Shown one piece after another: positions 1 through 11,240 of a stretch of 64,000 nucleotides of DNA (its first letter is position 1; the number at the start of each line of letters is the position of its first letter). A program made the position numbers and the translations under genes. Location of the stretch: positions 558,001-622,000 of the forward strand of contig BQMF02000220.1 of assembly GCA_027922465.2 (NCBI GenBank), read 5' to 3'. The DNA is from Turritopsis dohrnii (taxonomy: Eukaryota; Cnidaria; Hydrozoa; Anthoathecata; Oceaniidae). Below the pieces are notes generated by a model. That model did not search any database, had not been told where the DNA came from, and was given only the letters and a program-made list of their open reading frames with translations.

Positions 1-493
1 CTTTCTCACTTCATCAACTATTTCATGAAAAATAAAGATGAAAACTTTGTTCCACCTTTGGTTGTGGGGCCAAAGAAACGGGAAGACGGACTGGATTATT
101 TTTCGCCTCAAATGAGACTCAAATAAGCGCCCCTACCGATGGCTGTATGGCGAAATAGCCGCCTCCTTTTGTTCTAGGGGCGGTTATTGGAAAAAATACT
201 CTTATCCGGGGGCGCTAATTCGGTCATTTACGGTAATTAACAGTTTGAAAAGGAGGCGAAACTTAGGCTAGGCTATAACACGGTGTTTTAATAGAAATTC
301 GGGAAAGGTCTATTGTGAACGCAATGCAATGATTACCCCGTGATCAAAACATCGCACAGCGTATATTGAAATTTTCTCCTTTTCCTGCTCTTCGGTTATC
401 TTTGCGTTTGTTTTTTCTGTCAAAGACGTTTTTTGCTCTTTTCAGGACTTTCTCTTTCAGTTTTTCTCATTCATCTAAACCATTTCTTTATAG
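1..493. other. Intron-like sequence left of the first exon
   Basis: No coding exon is recognisable here. The last 30 bases look like the 3' end of an intron: a CTAAAC branch-point-like word, a pyrimidine tract and an AG at 492-493. The stretch also holds GC-rich repeat debris (about 120-230) and the tail of a MITE (231-310). Confidence 0.5.
231..310 (+). mobile_element. MITE family A, 5'-truncated copy
   Basis: The 80 bases match the 3' third of the complete copies at 5801-6002 and 41755-41987. They share a GAGGCGAAACTTAG-type block, a TAACACGGTGTTT block and the terminal GAAATTCGGGAAAGGTC, followed by TA. The 5' part is missing. Confidence 0.7.
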
Positions 494-972
494 TAACGTT
501 GAAGTTTGTCGATGATTACGAAGCCACCATTTCAAGAGTTGGCGAAGCTTCCCTGAAAACCTCTTTGCAGACTTCAATTGCTAGCGCGTTAAACGTGGAA
601 ACATGGAGGATACGCAATCTTTCTTGCAGAAATGGATCTATCATCGTCACATTCGAGTACTTATCGAACGATGAAAATATATATCCTAACGCGCTGACTG
701 TATTTAACCAAGAGTTGGACTTCTTGCAGACGATGATAAACGCCGGTTCACTAGTTGTTACCCTTTCTGATTCATCCACCTTGACTCTTGATCGTCATTC
801 GTTCAAGGTAGAAGTGAACGACGTAAAGGAGAATCGGACTGAGGAGTCCAGTAAGACGTCCTTGCTGCCATTATATATCGCACTTGGTGTAATAGGTGGT
901 GTTCTCCTTCTGGCATGCATCATCTTTTTTATCATCAAGTATAAAGTGGTTTCCAGCAGTTACGTTGTATGA
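494..972 (+). CDS. C-terminal exon of a single-pass membrane protein with SEA-like domain (partial)
   Basis: Last coding exon of a gene that starts left of the window. The acceptor is taken as the AG at 492-493 because the bases before it look intronic; the stop is at 970-972. The ~160 residues encode an alpha/beta module resembling SEA-type ectodomains (alternating hydrophobic strands, then a conserved-looking RIRNLSCRNGSIIVTFEY stretch). After a short polar linker comes a clear transmembrane helix (LLPLYIALGVIGGVLLLACI onward), then about 11 cytosolic residues ending in YVV, which fits a class II PDZ ligand. The domain family is inferred from pattern, not alignment. The N-terminal part and name of the protein are unknown. 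Confidence 0.55.
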
Positions 973-2484
973 GAGAATTAAAAGTATTGTTGACTATGTT
1001 ATTGTTTACACATTCTTGTAACTCTTGTTTGTTATTCAAATAAAACATTTGGTCTCATTCATTAGATCGGTAGTAGTTTTGTAGTTAAAAAAGAACGTGC
1101 AACATTAACAAATGTATGCTATAGGCTCCGAAAGAATATGCTCTGTAAGAATATCCTTTGATATTTCCTTCGAATTTCATAATCAAAAATGATAGGGAAA
1201 TTCTGAATGCTCAGATTCATTTTCTTACTGACTTTGAAAAACAAGCTCGGGGAAATTAACCCCAAATTTCTATGTTATTACTACACAGTTTTTTTTATAA
1301 GAATTACATAACTGGCTTTAAGCCTTTATGATTCTTAATAATTTTAATTCTATATGAGCCTGAAGTATTTTTAAGTGATTCTGAAATATTTCTGGAAAAC
1401 AACAGTGTACAACGAACCTAAACGGGGCATATTAGATAAACTGCGACAGTAAAAGAGGGAGGAAACATGGAAAATACGGAAAACAATATTCATTTTGAAC
1501 ATATTCCACGGCTATAGTGTAATTTAAGCCTTTCTGAGATTTCTTATCACATTTTTTGAACCTTAAGGTGATATTAAAATATTCTTAAATTTTGACGATT
1601 TTGAGCCTCGTGATGCTTATGAAAGGAATTCTTATAAACAAAAACTGTGTAGTACAAATGCCCTTCACCTACCGAAAAATTAGTTTTCTCCTCATTATCA
1701 ACATAGCGTTGTAAAAAATATCTTTTATAGTAAGTCCACTTCGTTATTCTCGTTATAACTTCCGTCTGCAATCTCATCTAAAAATCGCTGATGCATTTGT
1801 CTTTGTATGTTTGATCTGAAAATTCCCATTTTTTTGTGTTGTGCTGAAATGTTCTGTCACGAGAGAGCTAAATCTTCCTCGGGCCTCATTTTTCGAGCGT
1901 TCTGATAGTGCATTCGGTAAATCTTTTGGCGTCGTTGCTGACAAAGCGAGATTCTATATAGTATTTGACAAATTGTCGGATTATAAATCACATTCATTTC
2001 TATAGATTTTTAATGGAAAACTTCTGATATTGCTACACCTGTAAATCTGTAATTGAAAACAAAACTCTTGAGTTGAAATATGTTTGTGTGGGCATATAAC
2101 TTATGCAATAAATAATAACGAGAAGTTGAAACGACATATTATATTTACGGATATTTCGTCCAACCTCTGTGGACATTATCAACGTATGAAAACTCTTAGT
2201 CATATCGATAAATACTTGAGATAAAAAACATTTTAGACCGAAACGAGTTTCTTCGAATTAAAGACAATGAAATAAATTGTTGTCGAAGGTGGTGAGAAAG
2301 CTGACTCACTAGTTATCTGAGAGGAATCCCCATGAAAAAATTCCTTTAATTCATTCCGTTAATTTGATTGTTTGCCATGTTGATATTTGTACGTGTCTGA
2401 TTTTCTTATTATTTTACTGAGATATATCTATTTGTGCTGACATCATCACACTTCACCCTCACTTCTAGTTCATTATTTTATCAG
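973..2484. other. Intergenic AT-rich sequence, no recognised gene
   Basis: After the short 3' UTR, both strands show only short reading frames without splice context or recognisable protein sequence. I see no RNA gene or complete transposon. Confidence 0.5.
1039..1044 (+). promoter_or_regulatory. Polyadenylation signal AATAAA
   Basis: A canonical AATAAA lies 67 bases after the stop of the preceding exon, followed by a T-rich stretch, so it probably ends that transcript. Confidence 0.55.
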
Positions 2485-2562
2485 CCGGATCAGGCTTGGA
2501 TTGATGCAGACATCTCTGCATACTTTGAACACTGTGCTACACTGTGTTACGGTGTTAAGGCA
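2485..2562 (+). other. Candidate isolated coding exon, unknown gene
   Basis: A 78-base open segment sits between a good acceptor (TTATTTTATCAG) and a perfect donor (GCA then GTAAGT). It is exactly 26 codons, phase 0 on both sides, and would encode a stretch including DQAWIDADISAYFEHC. It has the shape of a real exon, but I do not recognise the protein and found no partner exon with confidence. A short open stretch at 3038-3100 with a GTAAGC donor could be another exon of the same gene. Confidence 0.25.
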
Positions 2563-2875
2563 GTAAGTATGGACTCATTTTGGATACGCCACTGCGGACA
2601 GGAAATAAATAAATAATATTTAAGTAATAAGAAATGGAATTACTGAAAAATGGATATATAGAAAAAAAGGAAGCATGAAGACAGTGTGTAAAGGAAGCAT
2701 GAAGACGGTGTGTAAACACTTTCTTTAAACAGAAATTCAGGAAAAGTGTATTTAACAGAATGTCGTGTCTCATTTGTTGATGAGATTTCCTTGTTGTTTC
2801 CATGATGATTCCATGAAGGAAAGTTAAGGTTGATTTTTCTGTAAAACAACTTTTTACGATCACCGTGCCCTGCTG

Positions 2876-3026
2876 TCAAGTTTCGCCTCGTTTCTATACA
2901 TTTTATTGTTTAAATAATTATATTTCCTATTACTTCTTATTTCCATTCCACAAAATCTTTAAAACGAGGCGATACTTGTCGGTTTAGCCATAACACGATA
3001 TTTTAACAGAATTTGGAAAAGGTTCA
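2876..3026 (+). mobile_element. MITE family A, degenerate copy
   Basis: Shares the TTTCGCCTCGTTTCTA block and the 3' block (CATAACACGATATTTTAACAGAATTTGG) with the complete copies at 5801-6002 and 41755-41987. The 5' terminal repeat is missing and the 3' end is mutated. Confidence 0.6.
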
Positions 3027-3884
3027 TTGGGAAAAGTATGCTACATAAACAAGCGGCTAATGTTCTGAGAAGAGTTCTCCATGTTGTCAGACTGAAAAGC
3101 GTAAGCAATCAAATTAAACATTCTGATCGAAATTATTGTACCTTCCTTCTTCCGCAGTTAGCAACAAAAGCCATTCATGTTGTCTTAGATTATAGTTCAA
3201 AATTCATAAAATTCAAATTAATCGTGTGGGTATTAAAAGGTATTAAAATTAGAATATTACATCATCATGAAACCTTCTTATCAAATAACTTTCTTTTTTT
3301 CGTGTTTTCGTATTTCGAGATTTTGATTGTTGTCGAAAAACACTAAGGAATTCATTTACTTGTAATGATATCAAGTTTGTTTCCCATATAATCATAATTG
3401 GTAAAAATACATGGTAAATTTAATATTAGATTTCGTATCTGTTTTACTCAGCTCTAAAGCATGAAATACTCTGTCATTGAAAAAGTTCATTGAAAAATGA
3501 TAGTGTATTCAGCCTTAACTGTTGGGGAATTTTGTATTAGCCAAATTCAAATAATTGATGAGTCAATTACACGCTTACTAATCAGACATTTTTGACAACT
3601 CAATAATTACCTCAGAGATTTAATAAGAATGATAAGAAACATCATCACTTTTCATGCTTATTTCGAGTGGAATTAGTAACTTTGATCTGAAGTTTGCCTA
3701 ATGATTTTGTAGTGTTTTAAGTTGAATATAAAAATCAAACTACAAGTACATAGCAAATATAGTTTCGTATGAAAATAAACTCTTTCGTTTTTTGTGTAAA
3801 ATAATTTATTGTGCCCAAAATCGCATTTCCCTAAAATACATAGTACATAAATAACATGTTTCCATTTTTAAATATCGCAACGGA

Positions 3885-4175
3885 TTACGATAACTTGAAA
3901 CTCTCCTGTCTTTTTAATAAGCTTTTGATATCACCGGTCAGATCTTTCTCTTCCTTAAATTTCGTTTTAGCATTATCCAGCAACTCCTTTACATCATTTA
4001 GCAAATCGTGAAACGGTACGTTGGACACTTTAGGTTTCTCTGGCAACTTGTGATTGCTATAAGACGTCACTACTACTATCAATGTTAAAAGAACTAAACA
4101 TGTAAATATAACAATATATCTTCCATAAAGAGTGTTTGTGAATTTCCTAACCATATTCAATTGTTTAAAATACAT
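3885..4175 (-). CDS. Small single-pass membrane protein, hypothetical
   Basis: An uninterrupted minus-strand frame of 96 codons. Residues 20-38 form a strong transmembrane segment (core IVIFTCLVLLTLIVVV) preceded by basic residues, so the N-terminus would face the cytosol. The 50-residue C-terminal part is charged and helix-prone (DLLNDVKELLDNAKTKFKEE), possibly a short coiled coil. A second methionine at residue 8 is an equally likely start. It could be a single-exon gene or the last exon of a longer one. I do not recognise the family. Its composition is more protein-like than random frames nearby. Confidence 0.4.
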   Translation of the reverse strand: MYFKQLNMVRKFTNTLYGRYIVIFTCLVLLTLIVVVTSYSNHKLPEKPKVSNVPFHDLLNDVKELLDNAKTKFKEEKDLTGDIKSLLKRQESFKLS

Positions 4176-5315
4176 GTCGCGTCGTTGATGTAAATTTCTT
4201 TCTTTTGTTTGAACTCTCTCTCCTCCTTTCTCTGTATTTTCTCTTCTTTTCCCCTTTGTAAAAATAAGATTCTTGTTATGCGAATGATGATAGATGTTTA
4301 TAAACGTTGATAATCATTTTCATAAAAACATTTATTCAGATGAGTTTAATGACAACAATAGCTTTTAATTCCTTTAGCTTCTAATAATGACAATTTAAAC
4401 TGCACGGAAGCAACCTTCTCGTCCAAATCAACAAGGAACAATGATAAGAAAAGATTTGTATCGAAAGTGATGCAGCACAAATAAATCTCGAAGGTGGAGG
4501 AAAAGTAGTCTTAATTTGAAAAAGACAAAACCAACTCAAAGATTCGAAGGCTTTTTATTATGATGATAGTATTGGGTGCCATCATTGCCCGCATAATCGT
4601 ATTACACAACAAAAACAAAACCAATTTACGTGCAGTCAAACTTATCACAGTTTACATAATAGGTATGACAAAAGGTTTTCCAGTCTCTTTATGTTAGCGA
4701 CATCTTGACGTAAATGACGCATTGAATCTAACGTATAACGCATGACTCCTTTTTTTATTTTGCAATCTGATTGGTTTATAATTTACCACCACATACTTTC
4801 TTGAAATCTGTGGAGAAGATTCGTGCGTTCGAGACCGTGAAAATTGCTTTAACTTTATTTATCTACGTGTGGACCAACCAGAAGTCAGAAAGAAATCTGG
4901 TAAAAACGTGCCTGAGTTACATTCCACTCAACATTTTACCCATGTCTCTTTTGTTCTTATACATGACCAGTTCATCGCGAAGGTATCAATTTCCTTTTGG
5001 AGGTCTTATAAAGAAATTTAACTCAACTCAAGATACAAATAAATATTTGTTTATAAATGTTTTCGCAGGATGTACACACTTCAAACAGAAGAATGTGTTT
5101 GAGGAACAAGATAAGATTATTTTTCTATATGAAAATCTTCTATTTTCGTATAAAAGAGCGATGCATTGCGCAAACGCCATTTCGTTTTAATGAATTAGTT
5201 CATAACAACCACGCACATAATATTATAGGCCGTGTGACCACATAAAACTAAATTTTTCAGTAGATCCCATGATTTTCAATCAAATGAGAAAACCACCATT
5301 CGACATAGAACAGAA
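4176..5315. other. Intergenic sequence, no supported gene
   Basis: A plus-strand open stretch at 4771-5190 has no ATG at its 5' end, no splice context and no recognisable residues, so it is not called. No transposon ends were recognised. Confidence 0.4.
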
Positions 5316-5391
5316 CAACCTCGAACCCAGGGTCTCTTGCCTTTTCGATATCCGTATATCGAAAAGGCAAGAGACCCTGGGTTCGAGGTTG
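5316..5391. repeat. Perfect foldback palindrome, family F copy 1
   Basis: Two perfect 35-base arms (5316-5350 and 5357-5391) around a 6-base loop. The arms start CAACCTCGAACCCAGGGTCT. A second copy with 28-base outer arms is at 47713-47788 and half an arm lies near 41244-41261, so this is a mobile or tiny foldback repeat. Confidence 0.85.
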
Positions 5392-5671
5392 ACAATATGC
5401 AGCAGGACATGTAACCTTGCTGCATACTGTCTGTCACAACCCAGGGAAAACCCCATTATTTAAGTATAATGCCTGGTTCACATATGCGACGCAGACGCAA
5501 GCATAGACGCAAGATAAGTGTGCACTAGATCGACGCAGCGACGCAGACGCAAGTATCAAAAAGTTTTGATCCTTGCGTCTGCGTCTGCGTCGATTTCTTT
5601 TGTTAAAACCTTTGGAAACAATGAAAGCATGCTCAAAATGTGTTTTAATATATATTTTTTTTATTAGTTTT

Positions 5672-5775
5672 TGCCCCCGCAGCAAGCGTAAGCGAGCGAG
5701 GAGGCATAGTAGTTTCACAAGATAGGCGAATGTCAGTTTCCGATTTTGTTCATCATCATCTTCCAACTTTCGTGT
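5672..5775 (+). repeat. Dispersed repeat R2, copy 1
   Basis: Contains CAGCAAGCGTAAGCGAGCGA, then a block related to GGAGGCATAGTAGTTTCAC, ending in CATCATCATC. The same sequence occurs reverse-complemented at 31610-31750. Family not recognised. Confidence 0.6.
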
Positions 5776-5800
5776 TGACGTTACACGGTGGAATACAATA

Positions 5801-6002
5801 GACCTTTCCCGAATTTCTGTTTAGACGCCGTGTTATTACCTAGCATCTAAGTTTAGCCTCTTTTTCAAACTCTTAGTTACTTCTAATTATTCCACTGGAG
5901 AACTGAAAGAAAACATTATGCAATTAGAAAAACAATGAAATACATAGAAACGAGGCTAAACTTTAACTAAGCATTAACTCGGCCGGAAATTCGGGAAAGG
6001 TG
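5801..6002 (+). mobile_element. MITE family A, complete copy nested in a larger element
   Basis: Terminal inverted repeats GACCTTTCCCGAATTTCTGT and its near-complement, each flanked by TA. About 200 bp, no coding capacity. Internal blocks match 41755-41987. It sits inside the TA-flanked element 5469-6301 and is therefore the younger insertion. Confidence 0.75.
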
Positions 6003-6301
6003 TATTATTAGCTGACTTTGCTTTTTTTCCCGTTTAAAAGCATGGTACTGTAAGTGGGAGACAATGTTTTTTCGTATCTCTTTTCTAATTTACTACATTA
6101 TATTATATTATATTATATTATATTATGTTATTTAAAAAGTTCGTATGCTAAAATTAATTAAACATTTTTTATATTACATTTGCGTTGTTTTAGTGAAGTG
6201 AACAAACAAGGATTTTGAAGCACAGCTTGAAATCTGAAATTTTGCCAACCATACATTTTATGTTTGCGTTTGCGTCTACATCGCAGATGTGAACCAGGGA
6301 T

Positions 6302-7699
6302 TAGATTCAAAGGATTCACTAGCATTGAATATTGCGTTGATGAGAAGAAGAGTAAAACATTCTTTAAAAGAATGTCTTATTGAAAAGCTTTTACTTGAGA
6401 ACGTTATGATAATTTGGAAGTCAGAAGTAAAATTTTTTTAATACCTTTGGAGTAATAAGGGGAGCCCTTAAATATATAAATGTCAGACTTTTTTAGCAGT
6501 AATAGAAATTAAAATATTGCTATGAGTTCATTTAGTGGTAAATGATGATGATTGCGGTAGATGCGATGTTATTTAATCAAAGGATTGTAAATTGAAGTTT
6601 TTAAAGATAATGTTTTCTCTCATTATTTACAATACTAGTATCCCGTGTAAAAACTTTTTACAGGTTTTAATCGATGTGAGCTGGATAGAGAGAAAGGCTT
6701 AGTATAATGAATTTTAGTATGATAAAGTTCCTCAATTGTTTGGAATGCAGAATGTTGTTTAGAATGTAGTATCCCGTGTAAAACAGCGTTTACAACACGG
6801 GTTTTAATTCATCAAAAATAAAAATATGCGCTGTGCGTGTCCACTTTTTTCACTTTTTACATAAATTGTATAAATTGAAGATGCAATGCGCAATGGTTCC
6901 CCATGATTAAAAATATCTAACGTCAATACAGAAAAAACACTCTTCACTCTTTTAATTAAAAATCTCTAGGTATTCCGGCTAAAGCATATTTAGTTCAACA
7001 CTGAGTTATAAAAAGAAAAACTTTTTAATCAGAAGATCTGAAACACATCAAAATATTCGTAATAAATCTTTCACAATACGATATATGCAGTAGTAAAAAT
7101 AAATTGTGCGTACAGGTAAACAACAAAGAGATTAAAATCGCTGTAACTGTTCATGGAATCCACACCCCCAATGTAAATAAAAGCCAAACGCGAAAGTCGT
7201 AAAAGTGTCAAAATGTGAATTAAAAACAATTGCGATTTTCTTTACGAACCCAGATCGTCATGATTAAAAACCATGATATTCATTTCTTTATTTGAAAAGT
7301 AATGACGCAGAAACCCTATTAATACTATAAGAAAAACAAAACAAACAAACAAAAAAGTTCTAAAGCGTACTTACCCTAAAAACATTAAAAAATCTTCGCG
7401 CAATACTTTCGTTGTTGTCTATTGTTTCTTGATCTCGCGAATAATCAAATGCAATTAGTATAATACTCAGTATACCACCTGAAATGTTTTGAGAAACGTC
7501 TTACACTACATTAGAGTAGTGCTTTTTAAAATTAATGAGTATTGGATAAAATGCGCCCAGTAATGATTTATTTCTCGAGAAAGTCTTGGGGTATTTTTTA
7601 TAAAATTTGTATGCTCGATAAATTCCACATGGTGCCTTCAGATAAAGCATTGTGCCGAATTTAGCGCCCTCCATCATGTATTCAGAGAAAGCGTGGGAA
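6302..7699. other. Intergenic AT-rich DNA, nothing recognised
   Basis: Both strands lack long reading frames. Two short blocks with ATCCCGTGTAAA (about 6640 and 6770) are repeated, but no element boundaries were found. Confidence 0.4.
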
Positions 7700-8005
7700 G
7701 TGTTTAGTTACGTTATCATTGATTAAAAATTTTGATGACGTCATAGAGCCGTCCCCCTAAAAATAGACCCAAATTTTTCGTTACCCCATCGCCGGTATCA
7801 CGAATCCCGAAAAACGTCAGTTATCCCTATTGGCTAACCGAGATAATTTTCCCTAAACGTCGTATTCGATTAGTGTCTCAATACAATGGTTTCACACTGA
7901 TGTCGCACAAAATAAGAAAAAATAATTACTCTCACAACTCAATCTACCATTTTGCGTGACAAACAAACAGACAAACAGACAGAGAATCGGCTATTAATAT
8001 CTAGA
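7700..8005 (-). repeat. Dispersed repeat R1, inverted copy
   Basis: Reverse-complement relative of 57575-57960, sharing CTATTAATATCTAG-like, AATCGGCTATTAAT, ACAAACAGACAAACAGACAG, TGCGACGT-type and AACGTCAGTTATCCCTATTG blocks. Other relatives are at 8915-9310 and 31770-32150. Non-coding; it may be a SINE-like or non-autonomous element. Confidence 0.6.
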
Positions 8006-8914
8006 CTAACCGCCACTATTCGAACATTCATTATGTATACAAAGTTCAAGTCCATTAATGAATTAACTTTTTTTTAGATACAATAAATATTCAGTGTTTC
8101 ACTTAGATACAAAATCCGAAATTCTCTTGTGATCCCCTTCCAATTCAATTTTCTGCGAATGGCTAATTTTTTATTTGCACTTATTGTACAATATTATACA
8201 TTTTTTTTTTTCAAGTACACATTATTATTGTAATTATCCATTCAAAAATAAAAACTTCTGCTTTGCTTTGGGTTCTTATACAGTTCGAGATAACGAGCGT
8301 CGACTGTATTTTGATATATGTATCATCAAAGCGTCTTGTAAAAATTTTGATAATTTTTTAGTTTCATTATTTTTAAGGTTTCAGCAAGTGTTTTAAAGTT
8401 GGTTTACGAATAAATTTTAAATAATAAATTTTACCATTAATATCTCGCGAAAATTAATAATTTTTTCCATCTGCAAAATTAAATTCCGCGAAAAGAATTA
8501 TTTTGATCAGCTGTGAAATTAAATTCCCGCGAAAATTTCTTCCCCTAAGGTAAAATTGACAAAACATCGAAATTTCTTTCAAAAACAAATAGTTGATGTG
8601 ATAATGGGGAGCCAACCAAAAACTCTCCATATATTTTGTCGATAACATGCTCAATACGGTGATCTACATTTCGAATTTGTCTTTCAAATCATTATTCACA
8701 TTCATCCTTAGTTCATACAACGTATTTGTTACACTTTTTTTTGAGCTAGCTTGCCGTTGTATAGTAGTTTGCACTACTGCCATAGGATACTTGCTTTTTT
8801 TGATTTGGTATACACCATTGCCTCCGGTGACCGCGACATCCTGACGTATCATTTCAAGTTGTCCAAGAGAGAGTATTATGCTAATCTTATTATAATAATC
8901 GCGTAGTGTGCATA
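8006..8914. other. Non-coding sequence with a TTCGCG-type element fragment
   Basis: Around 8440-8560 are several copies of CGCGAAAATTAAT / AAATTCCGCGAAAA, resembling the arms of the elements at 28189-29126 and 41387-42135. No clear ends. The rest shows no supported gene. Confidence 0.4.
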
Positions 8915-9310
8915 CCACTTTTATTTTAGAGAGTGATATATTTAACTAAATTTTACGGTCATCGTCTTCTTATGTGCGCGTAAAACCACGTAGAGGCGAG
9001 AGACACTTTTTTCACGATTATTCCAAAAGCACGTGGCATTTGACGTTAGTTTTTTTATGATCACGGGGAATCATTGCATTGCATCCCCATTTATATTTCT
9101 ATTTATTAAATTGTTTATGCTGTGATTGGGAAGAAGTCATTTTTGTAATTTTCACACTGACGTCGCACAAGAAGAGAAATAATTAAAAAAAAAAAAAAAA
9201 AAAAAATTGCATCCCCAATCGAACGCGACGTTTTTGGGGAAATATCTTGAGAACCAATAGGGATAACTGACGTTTTTTAGGGTCCGCGATACGGGTGATG
9301 TGAAGGGGTG
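8915..9310 (+). repeat. Dispersed repeat R1, copy 2
   Basis: Shares AGAGAGTGATATATTTAA, CCACGTAGAGGCGAGAGACA and AACCAATAGGGATAACTGAC with the copy at 31770-32150, and the last block with 57575-57960. A run of about 25 A residues lies at 9183-9206. Confidence 0.6.
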
Positions 9311-9489
9311 ACGCATTTTTTTATTTATTTATTTTTTCTTTCTTTAATGTTGACAAATGTGGAATATATACAGTCAAACTAAATTAAACTCCTTAGAAAA
9401 TAAAATAGCAATAATGCTAATTGAAGTCAACAGTCGGTTAAAATAGCACAACTTTCCAAAACAAATATTTAATTTGTAAACTCGGCCCA

Positions 9490-10040
9490 TCCCAAGGTCT
9501 CTTGGATAAGGTTACCGCTTAGTGAGAAATTAAAATCTTAAGTATATCTCTAATTGGATGGTTACGCTCAGGAAGAAGAAGCCACTTCTTTTTACGTAGG
9601 TTTATTTCAACAAGTAGATATTCCGCTAATTCTTGAAATTTGCATTTCAGGAGTTTGCAGGGAATATGCTCGCGGACATATAAAAGCAGGCCCCCTCTCC
9701 ACTCGCGTCTCTGTCTAATCTGAAAGGCTTACTAAAACCTCTCATGTGAAACTGATTTTCCGGAAAACTACTGTCGAGTTTAGTTTCAGAGATCAAGAGT
9801 ATGTCTAAATTTTCATTTATTATTGATGAGAACTGTTCAAATTTGTTTCTTAACGAGTTGATGTTGAGTTGGCCAATAATAACTCTATTAAGAAGATGTT
9901 TACTTCGAAAATTTTGAAGAGTTTTATAAATGTCAGTCTCATCATTAGACATATTCTCGCTTTCGTTTATTAAGACCTCGTTTAAAGTGGATTTCGCAGA
10001 GTTGGAATCGTTTGGATCAGTATTGGTGCACATATCTGCC
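9490..10040 (-). pseudogene. LINE endonuclease fragment (non-LTR retrotransposon, degenerate)
   Basis: Minus-strand reading encodes an exonuclease-endonuclease-phosphatase start typical of Jockey/CR1-like ORF2: IGQLNINSLRNKFEQF, then ILLISETKLDSSFP and GFSKPFRLDRD. A 128-residue open stretch (10033-9647) breaks, and the protein continues in another frame (ELAEYLLVEINLRKKKW) before stopping near 9510. The catalytic D/H region and the whole reverse transcriptase are absent, so this is a dead 5' fragment. It is a different subfamily from the LINE in the PUF60 intron. Confidence 0.7.
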
Positions 10041-10449
10041 TGACAGTCCGAATCAGAAGGGATTATTTCATCTAGGGAAACACCTACCTGCTGTTCAGCT
10101 TGTCAGCATTGCTTTTCAATAGAACGTACAAAATTTCTGAGGAGAGGTTTTGTACCTTTTTTGTTAGTATGTAACTTACTTCCATTCAGATGCATTGGAG
10201 GGTTCACATTTTCGTGACTAATAAAACAGGTATTTCGGTCTTCGCATAACTTCTGTAAGACTTTGACTTCTGTAGCCTTTTTCGATCAATGATCGCCTCT
10301 TGGTACAATCGAAGACAATGAACTCCTGCACGGAAAACGGAAAATTGGAAAAACGTTAACTTTCAATTTATATGAATTTTACTACGGTCCAATGATCAAC
10401 TCAATATTGCATGTGTTTTTTTTTTCGTTTTGATTTGTACAAAAAATTA

Positions 10450-10709
10450 TTTGAAATTTATCGTCTTCGATCGCATAAACTTCTTTGCAACACATTTGCA
10501 TCACTGTTTGTTGCCAACTCTCTCCGGTAAAGCATTTTCGTCATCAAAATCATCATCCGGACTTCTTCATGTTCTTTACAGCAACTGGGTCAAAACTATA
10601 TTGCTCAAACCGCTAAAATTCTCTGTGAAATCCTTGAATAAAGCTCATTGCTACATTCTTCATCTTCGCTGAGAACATCTGATTCCTCTTCACTTGAATT
10701 CTCACTCAT
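10450..10709 (-). pseudogene. Remnant of a transposon-associated acidic / cysteine-cluster protein
   Basis: From an ATG at 10709 the minus strand reads MSENSSEEESDVLSEDEEC, then after frame changes FEQYSFDPVAVKNMKKS and ERVGNKQ-CKCVAKK. This resembles short N-terminal acidic proteins with a YxFEP and WCxC motif that accompany DNA transposons in invertebrates. The resemblance is from memory of the pattern only. It is clearly broken by stops and frameshifts. Confidence 0.35.
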
Positions 10710-10944
10710 GGTTTTTGAAAACATGAGAAACTAATACACTCCTTTGCACTGACATGCCAAATAAAAATAAATGAAACTTCTTCAATGACGTCACACGCTT
10801 TTCATCAGAAAAAAAGACGGGGGTTTATAAAAAAATTAAAAACTCAATATCTTCGGAAGTAAAACGTTTTTTAAAAAAGCCTTAACGCAGGTTAACTATA
10901 CATTTTTTAAACTAAAATTTGTCATAAAATTTGAAATGACGATA

Positions 10945-11152
10945 CCTTATCGGGGAAAAAAAATTCGGGAAAAAATTTAGTCGGGGAAAATTTTGGTCGG
11001 GGAAAAATTTAGTCACTTAGAGAATTTTTAGTCACTTTTACCCGACCAATTTTTTAAAATTAGTCACTTTTACCCGACCAAAACTATGAAATTAGTCGTT
11101 TTTCCCCGACTATTTTTCTAAATTGGTCACTTTTCCCCAACCAAAATTGCAG
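10945..11152. repeat. Left terminal and subterminal repeat array of the pogo-like element
   Basis: Begins with the terminal CCTTATCGGGG, followed by repeated TCGGGGAAAATTT and then inverted TTTTACCCGACCAA / TTTTCCCCGACTA words. Such arrays commonly serve as transposase binding sites; that role is inferred. Confidence 0.7.
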
Positions 11153-11240
11153 ATAAAATAAAAAAGGAACACAATTTTATTAGTGTTTGTTTGTCAAAAT
11201 TTTCCATATTAGCTAATAAAATACCAAAAAAATGCCAAAT

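Larger units (their letters stand above)
5469..6301. mobile_element. Non-autonomous TA-flanked DNA transposon with GACGCA-rich ends
   Basis: The ends are inverted repeats: left reads ATGCCTGGTTCACATATGCG and right is the complement of ATCCCTGGTTCACATCTGCG, each flanked by TA. The left arm holds several GACGCAGACGCAAG repeats, echoed at the right end. It contains no transposase. A complete MITE family A copy (5801-6002) and a repeat shared with 31610-31750 are inside it. Confidence 0.65.

Noticed and set aside
4771..5190. 139-codon plus-strand open stretch
   Set aside because: No ATG at its start, no splice context, no recognisable motif; chance openness is possible in AT-rich DNA.
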